Source: DATDRM01 sp035291705
GTDB taxonomy: Bacteria > Chloroflexota > Anaerolineae > Anaerolineales > UBA4823
NCBI GenBank assembly: GCA_035291705.1
Contig: DATDRM010000299.1
Location: 1-24,255, forward strand
Length of the DNA stretch: 24,255 bases
Reading direction: 5' to 3'
The notes under the pieces were generated by a model, which worked only from the letters and a program-made list of their open reading frames with translations, was not told the DNA's origin and ran no database searches. Of the stretch, positions 7,890-15,662 are shown piece after piece; within the stretch, counting starts at the first letter, position 1; every line of letters starts with the position of its first letter. The position numbers and the translations under genes were made by a program.

Positions 7890-7981
7890 ATTCCCTCCGC
7901 CGGCATTACCCGGATCAGGTACGCGGGTCGAGGGCTTTCGGCCCTCCTCTCAGCCTGGCAACACCAGGCTCCCCTAGCGGA
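7890..7981 (-). ncRNA. TPP riboswitch (THI element) aptamer
   Basis: On the minus strand the aptamer carries the invariant THI-box parts in order: P1 5' side near CCGCTAGGGG, P2 helix GCCTGG/CCAGGC, the pyrimidine-sensor motif GGCTGAGAGG, a stable P3 extension (AGGGC-CGAAA-GCCCT), GACCCGCG, then ACCTGATCCGGGTAATGCCGG for the pyrophosphate-sensing arm, and the closing CGGAGGGAA. It lies between a consensus promoter and the thiamine pyrophosphokinase gene. TPP binding should stabilise P1 and so release the anti-Shine-Dalgarno strand to block thiN translation, lowering thiamine uptake when TPP is plentiful. Confidence 0.97.
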
Positions 7982-7999
7982 TTTATGGATTATGCGGTG

Positions 8000-8028
8000 A
8001 GTATAAGGCTAGATTGGGCGATTGTCAA
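8000..8028 (-). promoter_or_regulatory. Promoter of the thiamine operon
   Basis: TTGACA (8028-8023), a 17-bp spacer, and TATACT (8005-8000) on the minus strand: consensus -35 and a 5/6 -10. Predicted start near 7993, about a dozen bases before the riboswitch. The -35 begins only 6 bp after the stop codon of the preceding gene (8035), with no terminator between. Confidence 0.88.
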
Positions 8029-8034
8029 GCAAAC

Positions 8035-8823
8035 TTAGCGAACGCGTCGTTTCCACTCTTCTTTTAATTGTAGCTGGCGGGGACTTTCAGCGGAGTCGAG
8101 GGCTAGAAAATCTATTAGCATGCGGTTAAATTTGCGCGCCTCATCTAACATTGGATAATGCCCGGACTGCTCGAAGATCAGCCAGTGACCAAGTTCTGGC
8201 AGATCAGAGAGCAGATCCTCGTGCGGAACGGCCACGAGTGGGTCGTTTTGACCATAAATCCACAGGGAGGGAACACTTGTCTGTAATAACAATTGCCGCC
8301 AATTCACCCGCTGTATTTGCCCCAGAGTCGATTGGATAACTCGAGAATCGGTTTTTGCAGCGTCTTCCCGAGCTGATTTTATCTCCGAAGAACGATTGAA
8401 CAACCAGTTAGCCAACTCTTTGGGGGAGGATGAAAGTAATCTGGGGTTAATCAGCCCCAGGTTTATTGGTAGGCCAACCAAGATGAGCCTGTCGACAACC
8501 TGGGGATTATCGACTGAATAATATAAACCAACTATCCCTCCCAATCCATGTCCAATGAACGTGACTTTATTAATCCCCATATGCTCCAAAAATCCATTCA
8601 AGAGCAATACCTGCTTTTCCATCATATATAGCTCGGGAATCTTCGATGTGTCGCCAAAGCCATACAAATCCAGTGCGTAAGCCCGAAATCCAGTGGATAG
8701 GGATTGCATACATGGAATCCAATATCGCCAGGAACCAACCCAGGAGTGAAGGAAAATCACCGGGTAGCCTCGCCCTAATACTTCGTAATGAACGACGGAT
8801 TCATCGATGATGATTGCGCTCAT
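8035..8823 (-). CDS. Alpha/beta hydrolase-fold protein lacking the nucleophile serine
   Basis: A 262-residue alpha/beta hydrolase-fold protein, last gene of the signalling run, 64 nt after a receiver gene. The start ATG at 8823 is chosen because MSAIII..ESVVHYEVLGRG aligns with the start of the hydrolase at 14229-15080; a TTG five codons upstream is possible. It keeps the fold landmarks: HSW at 26-28 instead of the usual HGW oxyanion motif, an acid in GQNDPLV (D194) and a histidine in SGHYPMLDE (H222). The nucleophile elbow, however, reads GHGLGG (91-96). The codon at residue 93 is GGA (Gly) where the paralogue has Ser93. As a classical esterase it should be inactive; a binding, sensory or scaffold role is more likely. 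Haloperoxidase-like or lyase chemistry without the Ser cannot be excluded. Confidence 0.88.
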   Translation of the reverse strand: MSAIIIDESVVHYEVLGRGYPVIFLHSWVGSWRYWIPCMQSLSTGFRAYALDLYGFGDTSKIPELYMMEKQVLLLNGFLEHMGINKVTFIGHGLGGIVGLYYSVDNPQVVDRLILVGLPINLGLINPRLLSSSPKELANWLFNRSSEIKSAREDAAKTDSRVIQSTLGQIQRVNWRQLLLQTSVPSLWIYGQNDPLVAVPHEDLLSDLPELGHWLIFEQSGHYPMLDEARKFNRMLIDFLALDSAESPRQLQLKEEWKRRVR

Positions 8824-8887
8824 TGGATTGCAAATCAAATTTCAGTCGAGACTCGCTTGTCCTAATGATTAATAACGTCGAGTTCTA

Positions 8888-9280
8888 TCAGTCGTCTGGA
8901 TTTTTGAACAGTTCCTGTTGTGCCAGGATATCCCCGATTTGGTTTACCAATTGATCGGGCGAAAACGGTTTGATAATATATTCCACAGCTCCCGCTTCCA
9001 ACCCAGCCTTTACTTCAGCATCCTGACCTTTTGCAGAGAGGAAGACGATTGGGATATGCACCGTGCCTGGATTGGACTTGATTTGTTTGCAGACCTCATA
9101 CCCAGATATGCGCGGCATGCGAACATCTAATATGATCAGGTCTGGCATTTCCTTAATTGTCAATTCGAGGGCCTCTTCACCATTACTGGTCGGGATCACC
9201 TCATGGCCAGCAATCTGCAAGGTGAAGGCGATCAGCTCTCGAATATCGCGTTCATCTTCGGAGATCAGGATTCTTGCCAT
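8888..9280 (-). CDS. Single-domain response regulator (receiver only)
   Basis: A 130-residue stand-alone receiver. Acidic pocket E8/D9, phospho-acceptor D52 in LIILDVRMPR, switch Ser82 (LSAK), and conserved K104 in IIKPFS. There is no output domain, so it resembles CheY-, Spo0F- or DivK-like carriers that pass phosphate to or act on a partner protein. It starts 9 nt after the large histidine kinase, with a double ribosome site (AAGGAG and AGGGGA), and is the obvious partner of that kinase. Together with the receiver/GGDEF protein upstream it gives the module two receivers for one kinase. Confidence 0.95.
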   Translation of the reverse strand: MARILISEDERDIRELIAFTLQIAGHEVIPTSNGEEALELTIKEMPDLIILDVRMPRISGYEVCKQIKSNPGTVHIPIVFLSAKGQDAEVKAGLEAGAVEYIIKPFSPDQLVNQIGDILAQQELFKNPDD

Positions 9281-9289
9281 TTGTTCCCC

Positions 9290-11953
9290 TTACTCCTTAT
9301 GCCGGTGGTTGTGGTTATAGATCGGCAAGGTGAATGAAAAAATGCTGCCTTCTCCAGGCACACCGCTGCTTTGCAGCCAGAGGCGGCCCTGATGCAAAGC
9401 GATAAGCTCTTGAGCGATACTCAATCCCAACCCGGTTCCAGGGATCGCTACGACTAGAGGGTTTTTACCCCGGTAAAAGCGTTCAAAAATTTGGCTTTGT
9501 TCAGTAATGGGAATGCCGATCCCCGTATCATGGATATCCATTTGAACTTCATCGACAATCCTCTGCGCTCGTAAAGTGATTTCCCCGTTCTCAGGGGTGT
9601 AGTAGAAAGCATTGCTGAGTAAATTATGGATGATCTGGCTTACTCGCTCTAAATCACCAACCACGCGTGGAAGATCAGCGGGAAAATCCAAATTGAAACT
9701 CATCGGTCGGTGATCTTCTTGAGAAATGCGTCGGAACTCTTTGAGAGTATCTTCGGCGATATGTCGTAGATTAAGAGGCTGCATTGTCAGGTTTACACGC
9801 CCCGATTCAATACGCGAAATGTCCAATAAGTCGTTGACCAGGATAGTGAGGCGCTCAGAGTTGTTCTTAATAATTTCGAGGAATCGCAATTGCTGTTGGT
9901 TCAATTCCCCAGCAGCACCCATGAGGAGAACATCCACGTAACCCTTGATCGAGGTCATAGGAGTACGCAACTCGTGACTGACTGTAGCCACGAATTCCGA
10001 TTTCATTCGATCTAATTCAATCTGGTGGGTGATGTCGTGGAAGATTGAAACCGTTCCCAGGAATTCGTCTCTAAAAACGACAGGTGCCAAGTTTACCGAG
10101 ACTACCAGGCCGTCTTCTAATGTGATCTGTTCTTGATAAGTGTCGTTTGAGGGGAGCGTTGGAGGGGTGGTTGACCATTTGTGGATGGTCTCAATCCAGG
10201 TGTGGGCGGCATAGCCAAACAATCCGCTGAAGCGTTCGATCGGCAAACCTAGGACATGCTCGCGGTCAAGATTTAATATCCTTTGGGCGGAATCGTTGAA
10301 GAGAGTTATCTTGCCTCCCGGGTCGGTTACCAGTACCCCCTCCGCGATAGCTTCCAGGATAGCGCGGGAACGACTGGTTTCGATGATATGTTCCAGATCC
10401 AGTCGATGTATATCTTGTCTGGGTAGTTTGGCATTCGTTTGCGAATAGAGAAGTACATTTTCGATGATCGGAGAAACCTGTCCGGCGACGATCTTTCCCA
10501 GATTTCGATCAATCTCAGAAAAAGAGCTGCCATCCCGTTTGTTAGCCAGCTGCATATAACCCAATGGATGACCTTTCGCTCCTAAAGGAATCAACAGCAT
10601 CTGTTGAATTCCGGCTGCCTGAACCACGCGATCGAAACCAAACAAATTGAGATATGCATCATCAGGCGCATTCGCAATGTGGATTGTTTCCTGGTTTAAG
10701 AAAACCGTTTCCGCAGGACTACCGGCGGGGAGCATAATCTGATACAGGTCCAAAAAATTAGCCGGTAATCCCCGGAACGGGCATTGCCCGCGAAGGACAC
10801 CTCCCGTCTTATCGAAGATTAAAAAACCCAGGATTTCAACATCTAATAACGGTGCAATTGATTCCACGATTTGGCTAAGCAATTCGTTAAGATCTTGAAG
10901 ACCGGTTGTCGCCTCCGCTAACTGCGCCAGACAGGCTAACTCTTGACCGTATCGTTGTTCTTCTTTGAAAGTCAAAGCATTGTAAACGGTGACAGCAGCT
11001 AAATCTGAAACTAATCTCATTATTTTTAGATCACTTTTATTGAACTCCTCGGTCGTGGAGGAGCCTAGCTCCAGGGTTCCGACCAGTTTTCCCGCAAATA
11101 TCATGGGTACACCCAGGTAAGAGTGAATAGAGCGTACACTCCGGCTAGTGATTGGTTGTATATTTCTTGAGGCCTGAGTATCTGGGATGAGAAGAGGAGA
11201 CTTGTGGTCAATCAAGTAATGGGAAAATTCCAAATCTAGACCATGCCAGCTTTCAGCCTTTTCGAGATGACGGTCTTCGCCAGGTAAGCCGTGTAAGATG
11301 TAGGGGATGAGGTGCTGATTGGCCTCATCCCAAACAGTGATGGTGGAGAAATCAGAAGGGATCAGGCGTTCAATGCATTCCAGAATTGCAGCCAAGCTAG
11401 CCTCAATGTCTTGTGTGGAGGCGATCGTGAGGCTGAGCTCAGCGAAAGCCTTAAAGAAAGCGACCGCAGAATCACCTTCGATCAGGTGTCCTGGTTGGGT
11501 CAGATTGGAGGAGGTTGGATCAGCACCTCCTGGACTTAGCTGCTGCAAAGCCACCAGAAAGACACTTTCAGAACCAGAAGGAATAGAGTAGGAAAGGCCT
11601 TCTACCAAACAGCCATCTAACGAAAAACGCGCCTTTCCCTCGCCACCGCATAGTGCCAGAAAAGTTTCGCTCGGACGGGTGCGGCGAGCAAGACGATCCA
11701 GATTGGCTTCATTCCCTGAGATTTTAAACAATTTATGAGCTTGTTGGTTGGAATACACCAGCCTACCGCCAGGTTCAATGAGTAAAACAGCTTTATCATG
11801 TGTAGAGATCGGAGCAAGCGGAATTTTGCGCATGGTTTGCAAACGGGGATGTGAGACGGGAGCGACGCGAAAAAGTGAGAGTACGAGCAGGAAAAACCCT
11901 GATCCAAGGATGACCAGGCTAATTCCCAGAGGGGCTGGTTCTAATTGGGACAT
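9290..11953 (-). CDS. Sensor histidine kinase: membrane anchor, PAS, two GAF, PAS, HisKA, HATPase
   Basis: An 887-residue kinase from the ATG at 11953. One N-terminal span (about 9-29) is followed by a short PAS-like segment (about 54-130), GAF domain 1 (about 183-328), GAF domain 2 (about 350-510), and a PAS domain (about 540-650, with AILEAIAEGVLVTDPGGKI). The dimerisation domain has the phospho-acceptor H660 in TVSHELRTP, and the HATPase has LLSNAFYYTPE, DTGIGIP and GTGLGLS. All catalytic boxes look intact. With little extracytoplasmic sequence it probably senses a cytoplasmic or membrane-diffusible signal through GAF/PAS. It begins 4 nt after the receiver/GGDEF gene stop, with no well-spaced Shine-Dalgarno, so reinitiation is likely. 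The receiver at 8888-9280 follows 9 nt later. Confidence 0.93.
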   Translation of the reverse strand: MSQLEPAPLGISLVILGSGFFLLVLSLFRVAPVSHPRLQTMRKIPLAPISTHDKAVLLIEPGGRLVYSNQQAHKLFKISGNEANLDRLARRTRPSETFLALCGGEGKARFSLDGCLVEGLSYSIPSGSESVFLVALQQLSPGGADPTSSNLTQPGHLIEGDSAVAFFKAFAELSLTIASTQDIEASLAAILECIERLIPSDFSTITVWDEANQHLIPYILHGLPGEDRHLEKAESWHGLDLEFSHYLIDHKSPLLIPDTQASRNIQPITSRSVRSIHSYLGVPMIFAGKLVGTLELGSSTTEEFNKSDLKIMRLVSDLAAVTVYNALTFKEEQRYGQELACLAQLAEATTGLQDLNELLSQIVESIAPLLDVEILGFLIFDKTGGVLRGQCPFRGLPANFLDLYQIMLPAGSPAETVFLNQETIHIANAPDDAYLNLFGFDRVVQAAGIQQMLLIPLGAKGHPLGYMQLANKRDGSSFSEIDRNLGKIVAGQVSPIIENVLLYSQTNAKLPRQDIHRLDLEHIIETSRSRAILEAIAEGVLVTDPGGKITLFNDSAQRILNLDREHVLGLPIERFSGLFGYAAHTWIETIHKWSTTPPTLPSNDTYQEQITLEDGLVVSVNLAPVVFRDEFLGTVSIFHDITHQIELDRMKSEFVATVSHELRTPMTSIKGYVDVLLMGAAGELNQQQLRFLEIIKNNSERLTILVNDLLDISRIESGRVNLTMQPLNLRHIAEDTLKEFRRISQEDHRPMSFNLDFPADLPRVVGDLERVSQIIHNLLSNAFYYTPENGEITLRAQRIVDEVQMDIHDTGIGIPITEQSQIFERFYRGKNPLVVAIPGTGLGLSIAQELIALHQGRLWLQSSGVPGEGSIFSFTLPIYNHNHRHKE

Positions 11954-11957
11954 CCTT

Positions 11958-12848
11958 TTACCCGTTTTCGTTGCGGCGCGCTTTGGCTGCCAGGCGAGAA
12001 ATCTCTCGAATATCGGTAAAGTGGTATTGCGAAGGTGTGACAACCCCAATCGCCATGTTCATTAAGGGGCTTTTTTGGCGCGTGGTGCTTTCATTTCCAA
12101 CAAGGAGGTATCCCTGTTGACGATCCGTGAAACTGTAATGGGCGAGGATTTCCCCAGCGAAACGTTCCTTCAGATGCTGACTGATAGCTGCGACATTCCT
12201 CTCTGCAGTAATGACGATGAAGTTGTCGCCAGATACATGCCCGATGAAGTCGTCGTTTGATCCGAATTCATCTACAACCTCCCTTAACAACAAGGCAGTA
12301 AAACGCAACACATCGTCACCAGCAATGAAACCATAGGATTCTTTGAAAGGCTCATAATTGTTCAGGCGAATATCCATAAACGCCCATCCATTCTGGCGGA
12401 TGATTTGACGGAGTTTTTCTTCGATTAACTTGCCAGAGGATAAATGTGTCCGCGGATCGGTTAATTTCTCCCGCTCAGAGCGAGCGATGGTGTTTTGGAT
12501 ACGAAGTTTCAATTCTTCGATATCGAACGGTTTGGTGAGATAGTCGTCAGCACCCAATTCAAGCCCTTGGAGCTTGTCACTGCGTTCATCTTTGTGTGTA
12601 AGAAATATGATTGGGATATTGCTCGTGCGTGTTGTTGTGCGGAGGATTCGGCAGATCTCATAGCCGTCTATGTCGGGGAGCATAATATCCAACACGATCA
12701 GGTGCGGCATGTCACGCCGCGTCTTTTCCAGGGCGTCTGAACCCCGCGGAGCGACATCCACGGTATAGTTCTGTCTCTCGAGAAAAATCCGCAACATGTT
12801 GGATATGTCATAGTCATCCTCAACAATCAAAATGCGGGGTTTACTCAT
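11958..12848 (-). CDS. Response regulator with degenerate GGDEF domain
   Basis: A 296-residue protein. The receiver (about 1-120) has D11/D12, phospho-acceptor D54 in IVLDIMLPD, T84, and K106 in LTKPFD. The second half (about 125-290) has the diguanylate cyclase fold landmarks but altered: the N-terminal DPxTGLxNR motif reads DPRTHLSSGK (131-140), and the active-site GGDEF position reads SGDNF (206-210), losing the first Gly and the catalytic acid. Synthesis of c-di-GMP is therefore doubtful; GTP or protein binding remains possible. The ATG overlaps the stop of the upstream gene (ATGAGTAA) with GGAGGT 4 nt before it, giving translational coupling. The true start is 12848; the open frame upstream lies inside the neighbour. 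Confidence 0.9.
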   Translation of the reverse strand: MSKPRILIVEDDYDISNMLRIFLERQNYTVDVAPRGSDALEKTRRDMPHLIVLDIMLPDIDGYEICRILRTTTRTSNIPIIFLTHKDERSDKLQGLELGADDYLTKPFDIEELKLRIQNTIARSEREKLTDPRTHLSSGKLIEEKLRQIIRQNGWAFMDIRLNNYEPFKESYGFIAGDDVLRFTALLLREVVDEFGSNDDFIGHVSGDNFIVITAERNVAAISQHLKERFAGEILAHYSFTDRQQGYLLVGNESTTRQKSPLMNMAIGVVTPSQYHFTDIREISRLAAKARRNENG

Positions 12849-14175
12849 TGCGACCTCCAGGAGAATTGCCAATAGCTGAAAAATGCGAGGAGTATTGGTC
12901 GACCAGAATGTAACTTTCCTCTTCAAGGCGAGGGTAAAGACGCTGGTGCAGATGGGCATTCGCCAATTTGTGATGGTCGCTGTCTTCAAAGCGCACATCT
13001 CTATCAATCACTCTTCGTTCTTGTGAAGCAAATAAGACGACATCTGACTCAATAGTTCGGGCAGGGAATACGATCAAGCCCGATCCCAAACGGCAATTGT
13101 GCCCGACACAGCTTCCTAAAACCGGTCGGTTGGCGTCTCCCAGTTGATGATTTCCATCACGAGCCCGAACCGGAATGGGCAGAAGGTTGTAATCGGTGAA
13201 TGTGGATCCCGCACCGATGAATGTGTTTCTACCGATCACGCACATTTGCAAGCAGGTGTTTTGAGCCACCATACTGTAATCCATGACAGTCGTCATAAAT
13301 AGGGAGGTGCGAAAGGGTAAAAAAGCCCCATCGCCGATTACTGAGAGCATCAACTGGCAATCCTGGGAAATATTAACATTGTCCCCGATAGTGCAATTCT
13401 CGATAATTGCCCCAGCGTTTATCGTCACATTGTCTCCAATCGTGGTGGGACCGTGGATCACCGCCCGTGGGTCGATCACGCAATTGTGACCGACTTTGAC
13501 AAGATCGGAACATTCTAAGACTTGTTTACCTTCGTAAAGTGATTTTCCTAGGACGCGCAGCTTGTATAGAGGGTCGCGATTCAAGCGCTCCTCAAAGCGG
13601 GCACCGCGCGCAAAAACGCCGAATACTACATCGGCGATGAAGATATGAACCCATGAATCGATCGCAATCAGACAACGTAACGGGACTTGAAAGACAAGGT
13701 CACCCTTTTCGTAGGCCATGTAGGTGGGGACATGATAATAGCCAACCTCCCGCGCTAGCAATTCGATCATTAACGGTTCACTTTCTGGTTCGGGTCCATT
13801 CGGGTAATACCACAGGTCGGCCAAATACAGGTCCCCTGCCCGGGTATACGATGTGGAAAGGGGCAAGGCATGTTCCCGAAACGCAGGGTCATTGGCAGAG
13901 AAGGCAGCTTGGCAGGCCCGGTTTCGGCCTTTCGATTCTGCTATGAAGGCAGCGATATAATGGGTATCAAAGAACAGATTATCCCGGTAGACGATACAGG
14001 GCTCTTGGGTGGGAGGTAAGGGTGATCCGAGCGGGAGTTCGATCTCTCGCTCTGTGTAGGGCGCCAATACATCTCGCTGTGCTAACCAAAGGGGTTTATT
14101 GTGGATACGCAGATCGCGGGCGCGTTCGTTAAAGGGGCGTAGATGACGTCGGTCTTGAAGGATAATCCTGAGCAT
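12841..14175 (-). CDS. Left-handed beta-helix (hexapeptide repeat) transferase-like protein, GlmU-like architecture
   Basis: A 444-residue protein. The N-terminal half starts RIILQDRRHLRPFNERARDLRI, like the GlmU-like sugar nucleotidyltransferases of the NTP_transf_4 type, and lacks the GxGTRM loop of classical nucleotidyltransferases. From about 224 to 395 it is built of hexapeptide repeats (for example AVIHGPTTIGDNVTINAGAI and NCTIGDNVNISQDC), the left-handed beta-helix of bacterial acyl- and nucleotidyltransferases. A sugar-nucleotide or acyl-transfer role is inferred; no specific substrate can be named. It lies 53 nt after a hydrolase gene, and its last 8 nt overlap the receiver/GGDEF gene. 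A metabolic enzyme in the middle of a signalling run is unusual. A helix of similar repeats could also be structural. Confidence 0.75.
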   Translation of the reverse strand: MLRIILQDRRHLRPFNERARDLRIHNKPLWLAQRDVLAPYTEREIELPLGSPLPPTQEPCIVYRDNLFFDTHYIAAFIAESKGRNRACQAAFSANDPAFREHALPLSTSYTRAGDLYLADLWYYPNGPEPESEPLMIELLAREVGYYHVPTYMAYEKGDLVFQVPLRCLIAIDSWVHIFIADVVFGVFARGARFEERLNRDPLYKLRVLGKSLYEGKQVLECSDLVKVGHNCVIDPRAVIHGPTTIGDNVTINAGAIIENCTIGDNVNISQDCQLMLSVIGDGAFLPFRTSLFMTTVMDYSMVAQNTCLQMCVIGRNTFIGAGSTFTDYNLLPIPVRARDGNHQLGDANRPVLGSCVGHNCRLGSGLIVFPARTIESDVVLFASQERRVIDRDVRFEDSDHHKLANAHLHQRLYPRLEEESYILVDQYSSHFSAIGNSPGGRNE

Positions 14176-14228
14176 TTTTCGCCTATTACCGATAAGTTGA
14201 TCCTATCCCCGTCCAAAAGGTTTGGGGT

Positions 14229-15080
14229 TTAAGCACTCATGGATAGCGTCGTTGAAGTAGTGATGGGAAATTCGACGAGATCCCTTTTTGGATAAACTTT
14301 ACTTGCCAGGAAATCCGAGAGCGAGATGATGAACCGTTGGGTTTCATCCAGCATAATGAAATGGCCGGCCTGGCGAAACCGCTCTATGCGTACATAAGGC
14401 ACCTTAGCGGCCAGATGCTGCCATTGGTCGGGTTTGACGATGATATCTCGATCTCCATACATACCCATAACTGGCAAGTTAATCTGAGAAAGGAAAGAAC
14501 GTAGGTCTGTTTGGCGGAGGGAACGAATGCTTTCCATGAACGACATCAATGTAGTGCGAGAGATGTCGTCGTTGAACATGGCGGGCCAGCGGCGATCACG
14601 AGAAATGAGGGGTGCGGCGGCGCGAATTCCCAGCTTCAAGGCCCACATCGCATTATAGACAAGCCTGGCAACCGGCCGAATCCCCGCCATTTTTAGGGGG
14701 AAAGCCAGGGAGGTGCCTTCGATGGGGGACCCAATCACGACAACCTTGTTCGTCCGGTGAGGATTCTGTAGGGCAACCATTAAACCCACTGTCCCACCCA
14801 TACTGTGTCCAACGAGTGGTGCCTGGTCGATGCCCAGATATTCCATAAATTGGTCTACAAGTTGGACAAAATCCTGCATCGCATATGAAGTACGCTTCTT
14901 GCCAGATTCGCCAAAACCCCAAAAATCTAAGGCGTAGGTTCGATAAGAACGACTCAGGTATGCCATAGTTTCTTGCCATACACCCCAAGATCCAAGCCAA
15001 CCATGAAGGAGAATCACCGGCTGACCCCGCCCGAAGACTTCAAAATGCAGCATGCCTTGATCAGTAACAAGAGTTGACAT
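14229..15080 (-). CDS. Alpha/beta hydrolase (intact triad)
   Basis: A 283-residue alpha/beta hydrolase. Oxyanion motif HGW (26-28), nucleophile elbow GHSMGG with Ser93, acid in YGDRDIIV (D212), and His240 in QAGHFIMLDE. All three triad members are present. The cap region (about 125-190) is helical. The N-terminus, LHFEVFGRGQPVILLHGWLG, is nearly superimposable on the protein at 8035-8823, so the two are paralogues. Substrate unknown; related proteins include esterases, haloperoxidases and C-C hydrolases. The start ATG at 15080 has AGGGA upstream. It is 24 nt after the GTPase gene, within the same run. Confidence 0.9.
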   Translation of the reverse strand: MSTLVTDQGMLHFEVFGRGQPVILLHGWLGSWGVWQETMAYLSRSYRTYALDFWGFGESGKKRTSYAMQDFVQLVDQFMEYLGIDQAPLVGHSMGGTVGLMVALQNPHRTNKVVVIGSPIEGTSLAFPLKMAGIRPVARLVYNAMWALKLGIRAAAPLISRDRRWPAMFNDDISRTTLMSFMESIRSLRQTDLRSFLSQINLPVMGMYGDRDIIVKPDQWQHLAAKVPYVRIERFRQAGHFIMLDETQRFIISLSDFLASKVYPKRDLVEFPITTSTTLSMSA

Positions 15081-15104
15081 GGTTTCCCTGTTGCTCCAGA
15101 TTGC

Positions 15105-15644
15105 TCAAAGTGCAATCAGATCCATTTCAGCCAGGATACTGTAGAGCAGTTCCAACAATACATTTTTGACACTTTCCTTCCTGGTCGCAGTGCAATTTAC
15201 TATTTTGACGTGAGGGTTCAACCGGAGTGCGATGCGCAGATCTTCCAGATCCCAGGCGTCCTCCCGATCCTGTTTATTGGCAGCGACTACGTAAGGAGTT
15301 GGTGCGTAAGCATGGAAGGTTTCTAAAATGCTGCGGGCTTCCCGGAAGGTTTCCGGACGGGTGCTGTCTACAATGACAACGAATCCCAACATGCCTTCCG
15401 ATAAAATCTCCCACATGAAGTCAAACCGTTTTTGTCCGGGAGTACCGAATAAATAGAGCACAAGTTCGTCGTCAATTGAGATGCGGCCAAAATCCATCGC
15501 TACGGTGGTGGAATCCTTGACGCGTTCTGCCTGAGAAGAGATTCTGCGTTCTGTTGAGACGACATCGATTTCGCTCACAGCGCGGATAAATTCGGTTTTT
15601 CCAGCGTTGAATGGCCCGGTTACCACCATTTTTACCGATTGCAT
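15105..15644 (-). CDS. Small Ras-like GTPase (CvnD/MglA-like)
   Basis: A 179-residue cytoplasmic GTPase. P-loop G1 GPFNAGKT (10-17), switch I Thr46/47 in DSTTVAMDFG, G3 as FGTPGQKRF (66-74), G4 NKQD (123-126), and a G5-like CTA (about 154). The G3 Asp of DxxG is replaced by Phe, as in the conservon GTPases (CvnD) of actinobacteria with LYLFGTPGQ, to which it looks closest. In those and in MglA the GTPase is a switch controlled by roadblock-type or kinase-like partners. No roadblock protein lies here; the DUF4388 protein 18 nt upstream is the likely partner. It probably controls a polarity or signalling event. Effector unknown. Confidence 0.9.
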   Translation of the reverse strand: MQSVKMVVTGPFNAGKTEFIRAVSEIDVVSTERRISSQAERVKDSTTVAMDFGRISIDDELVLYLFGTPGQKRFDFMWEILSEGMLGFVVIVDSTRPETFREARSILETFHAYAPTPYVVAANKQDREDAWDLEDLRIALRLNPHVKIVNCTATRKESVKNVLLELLYSILAEMDLIAL

Positions 15645-15662
15645 TTCGCTCTTACCTCACCA

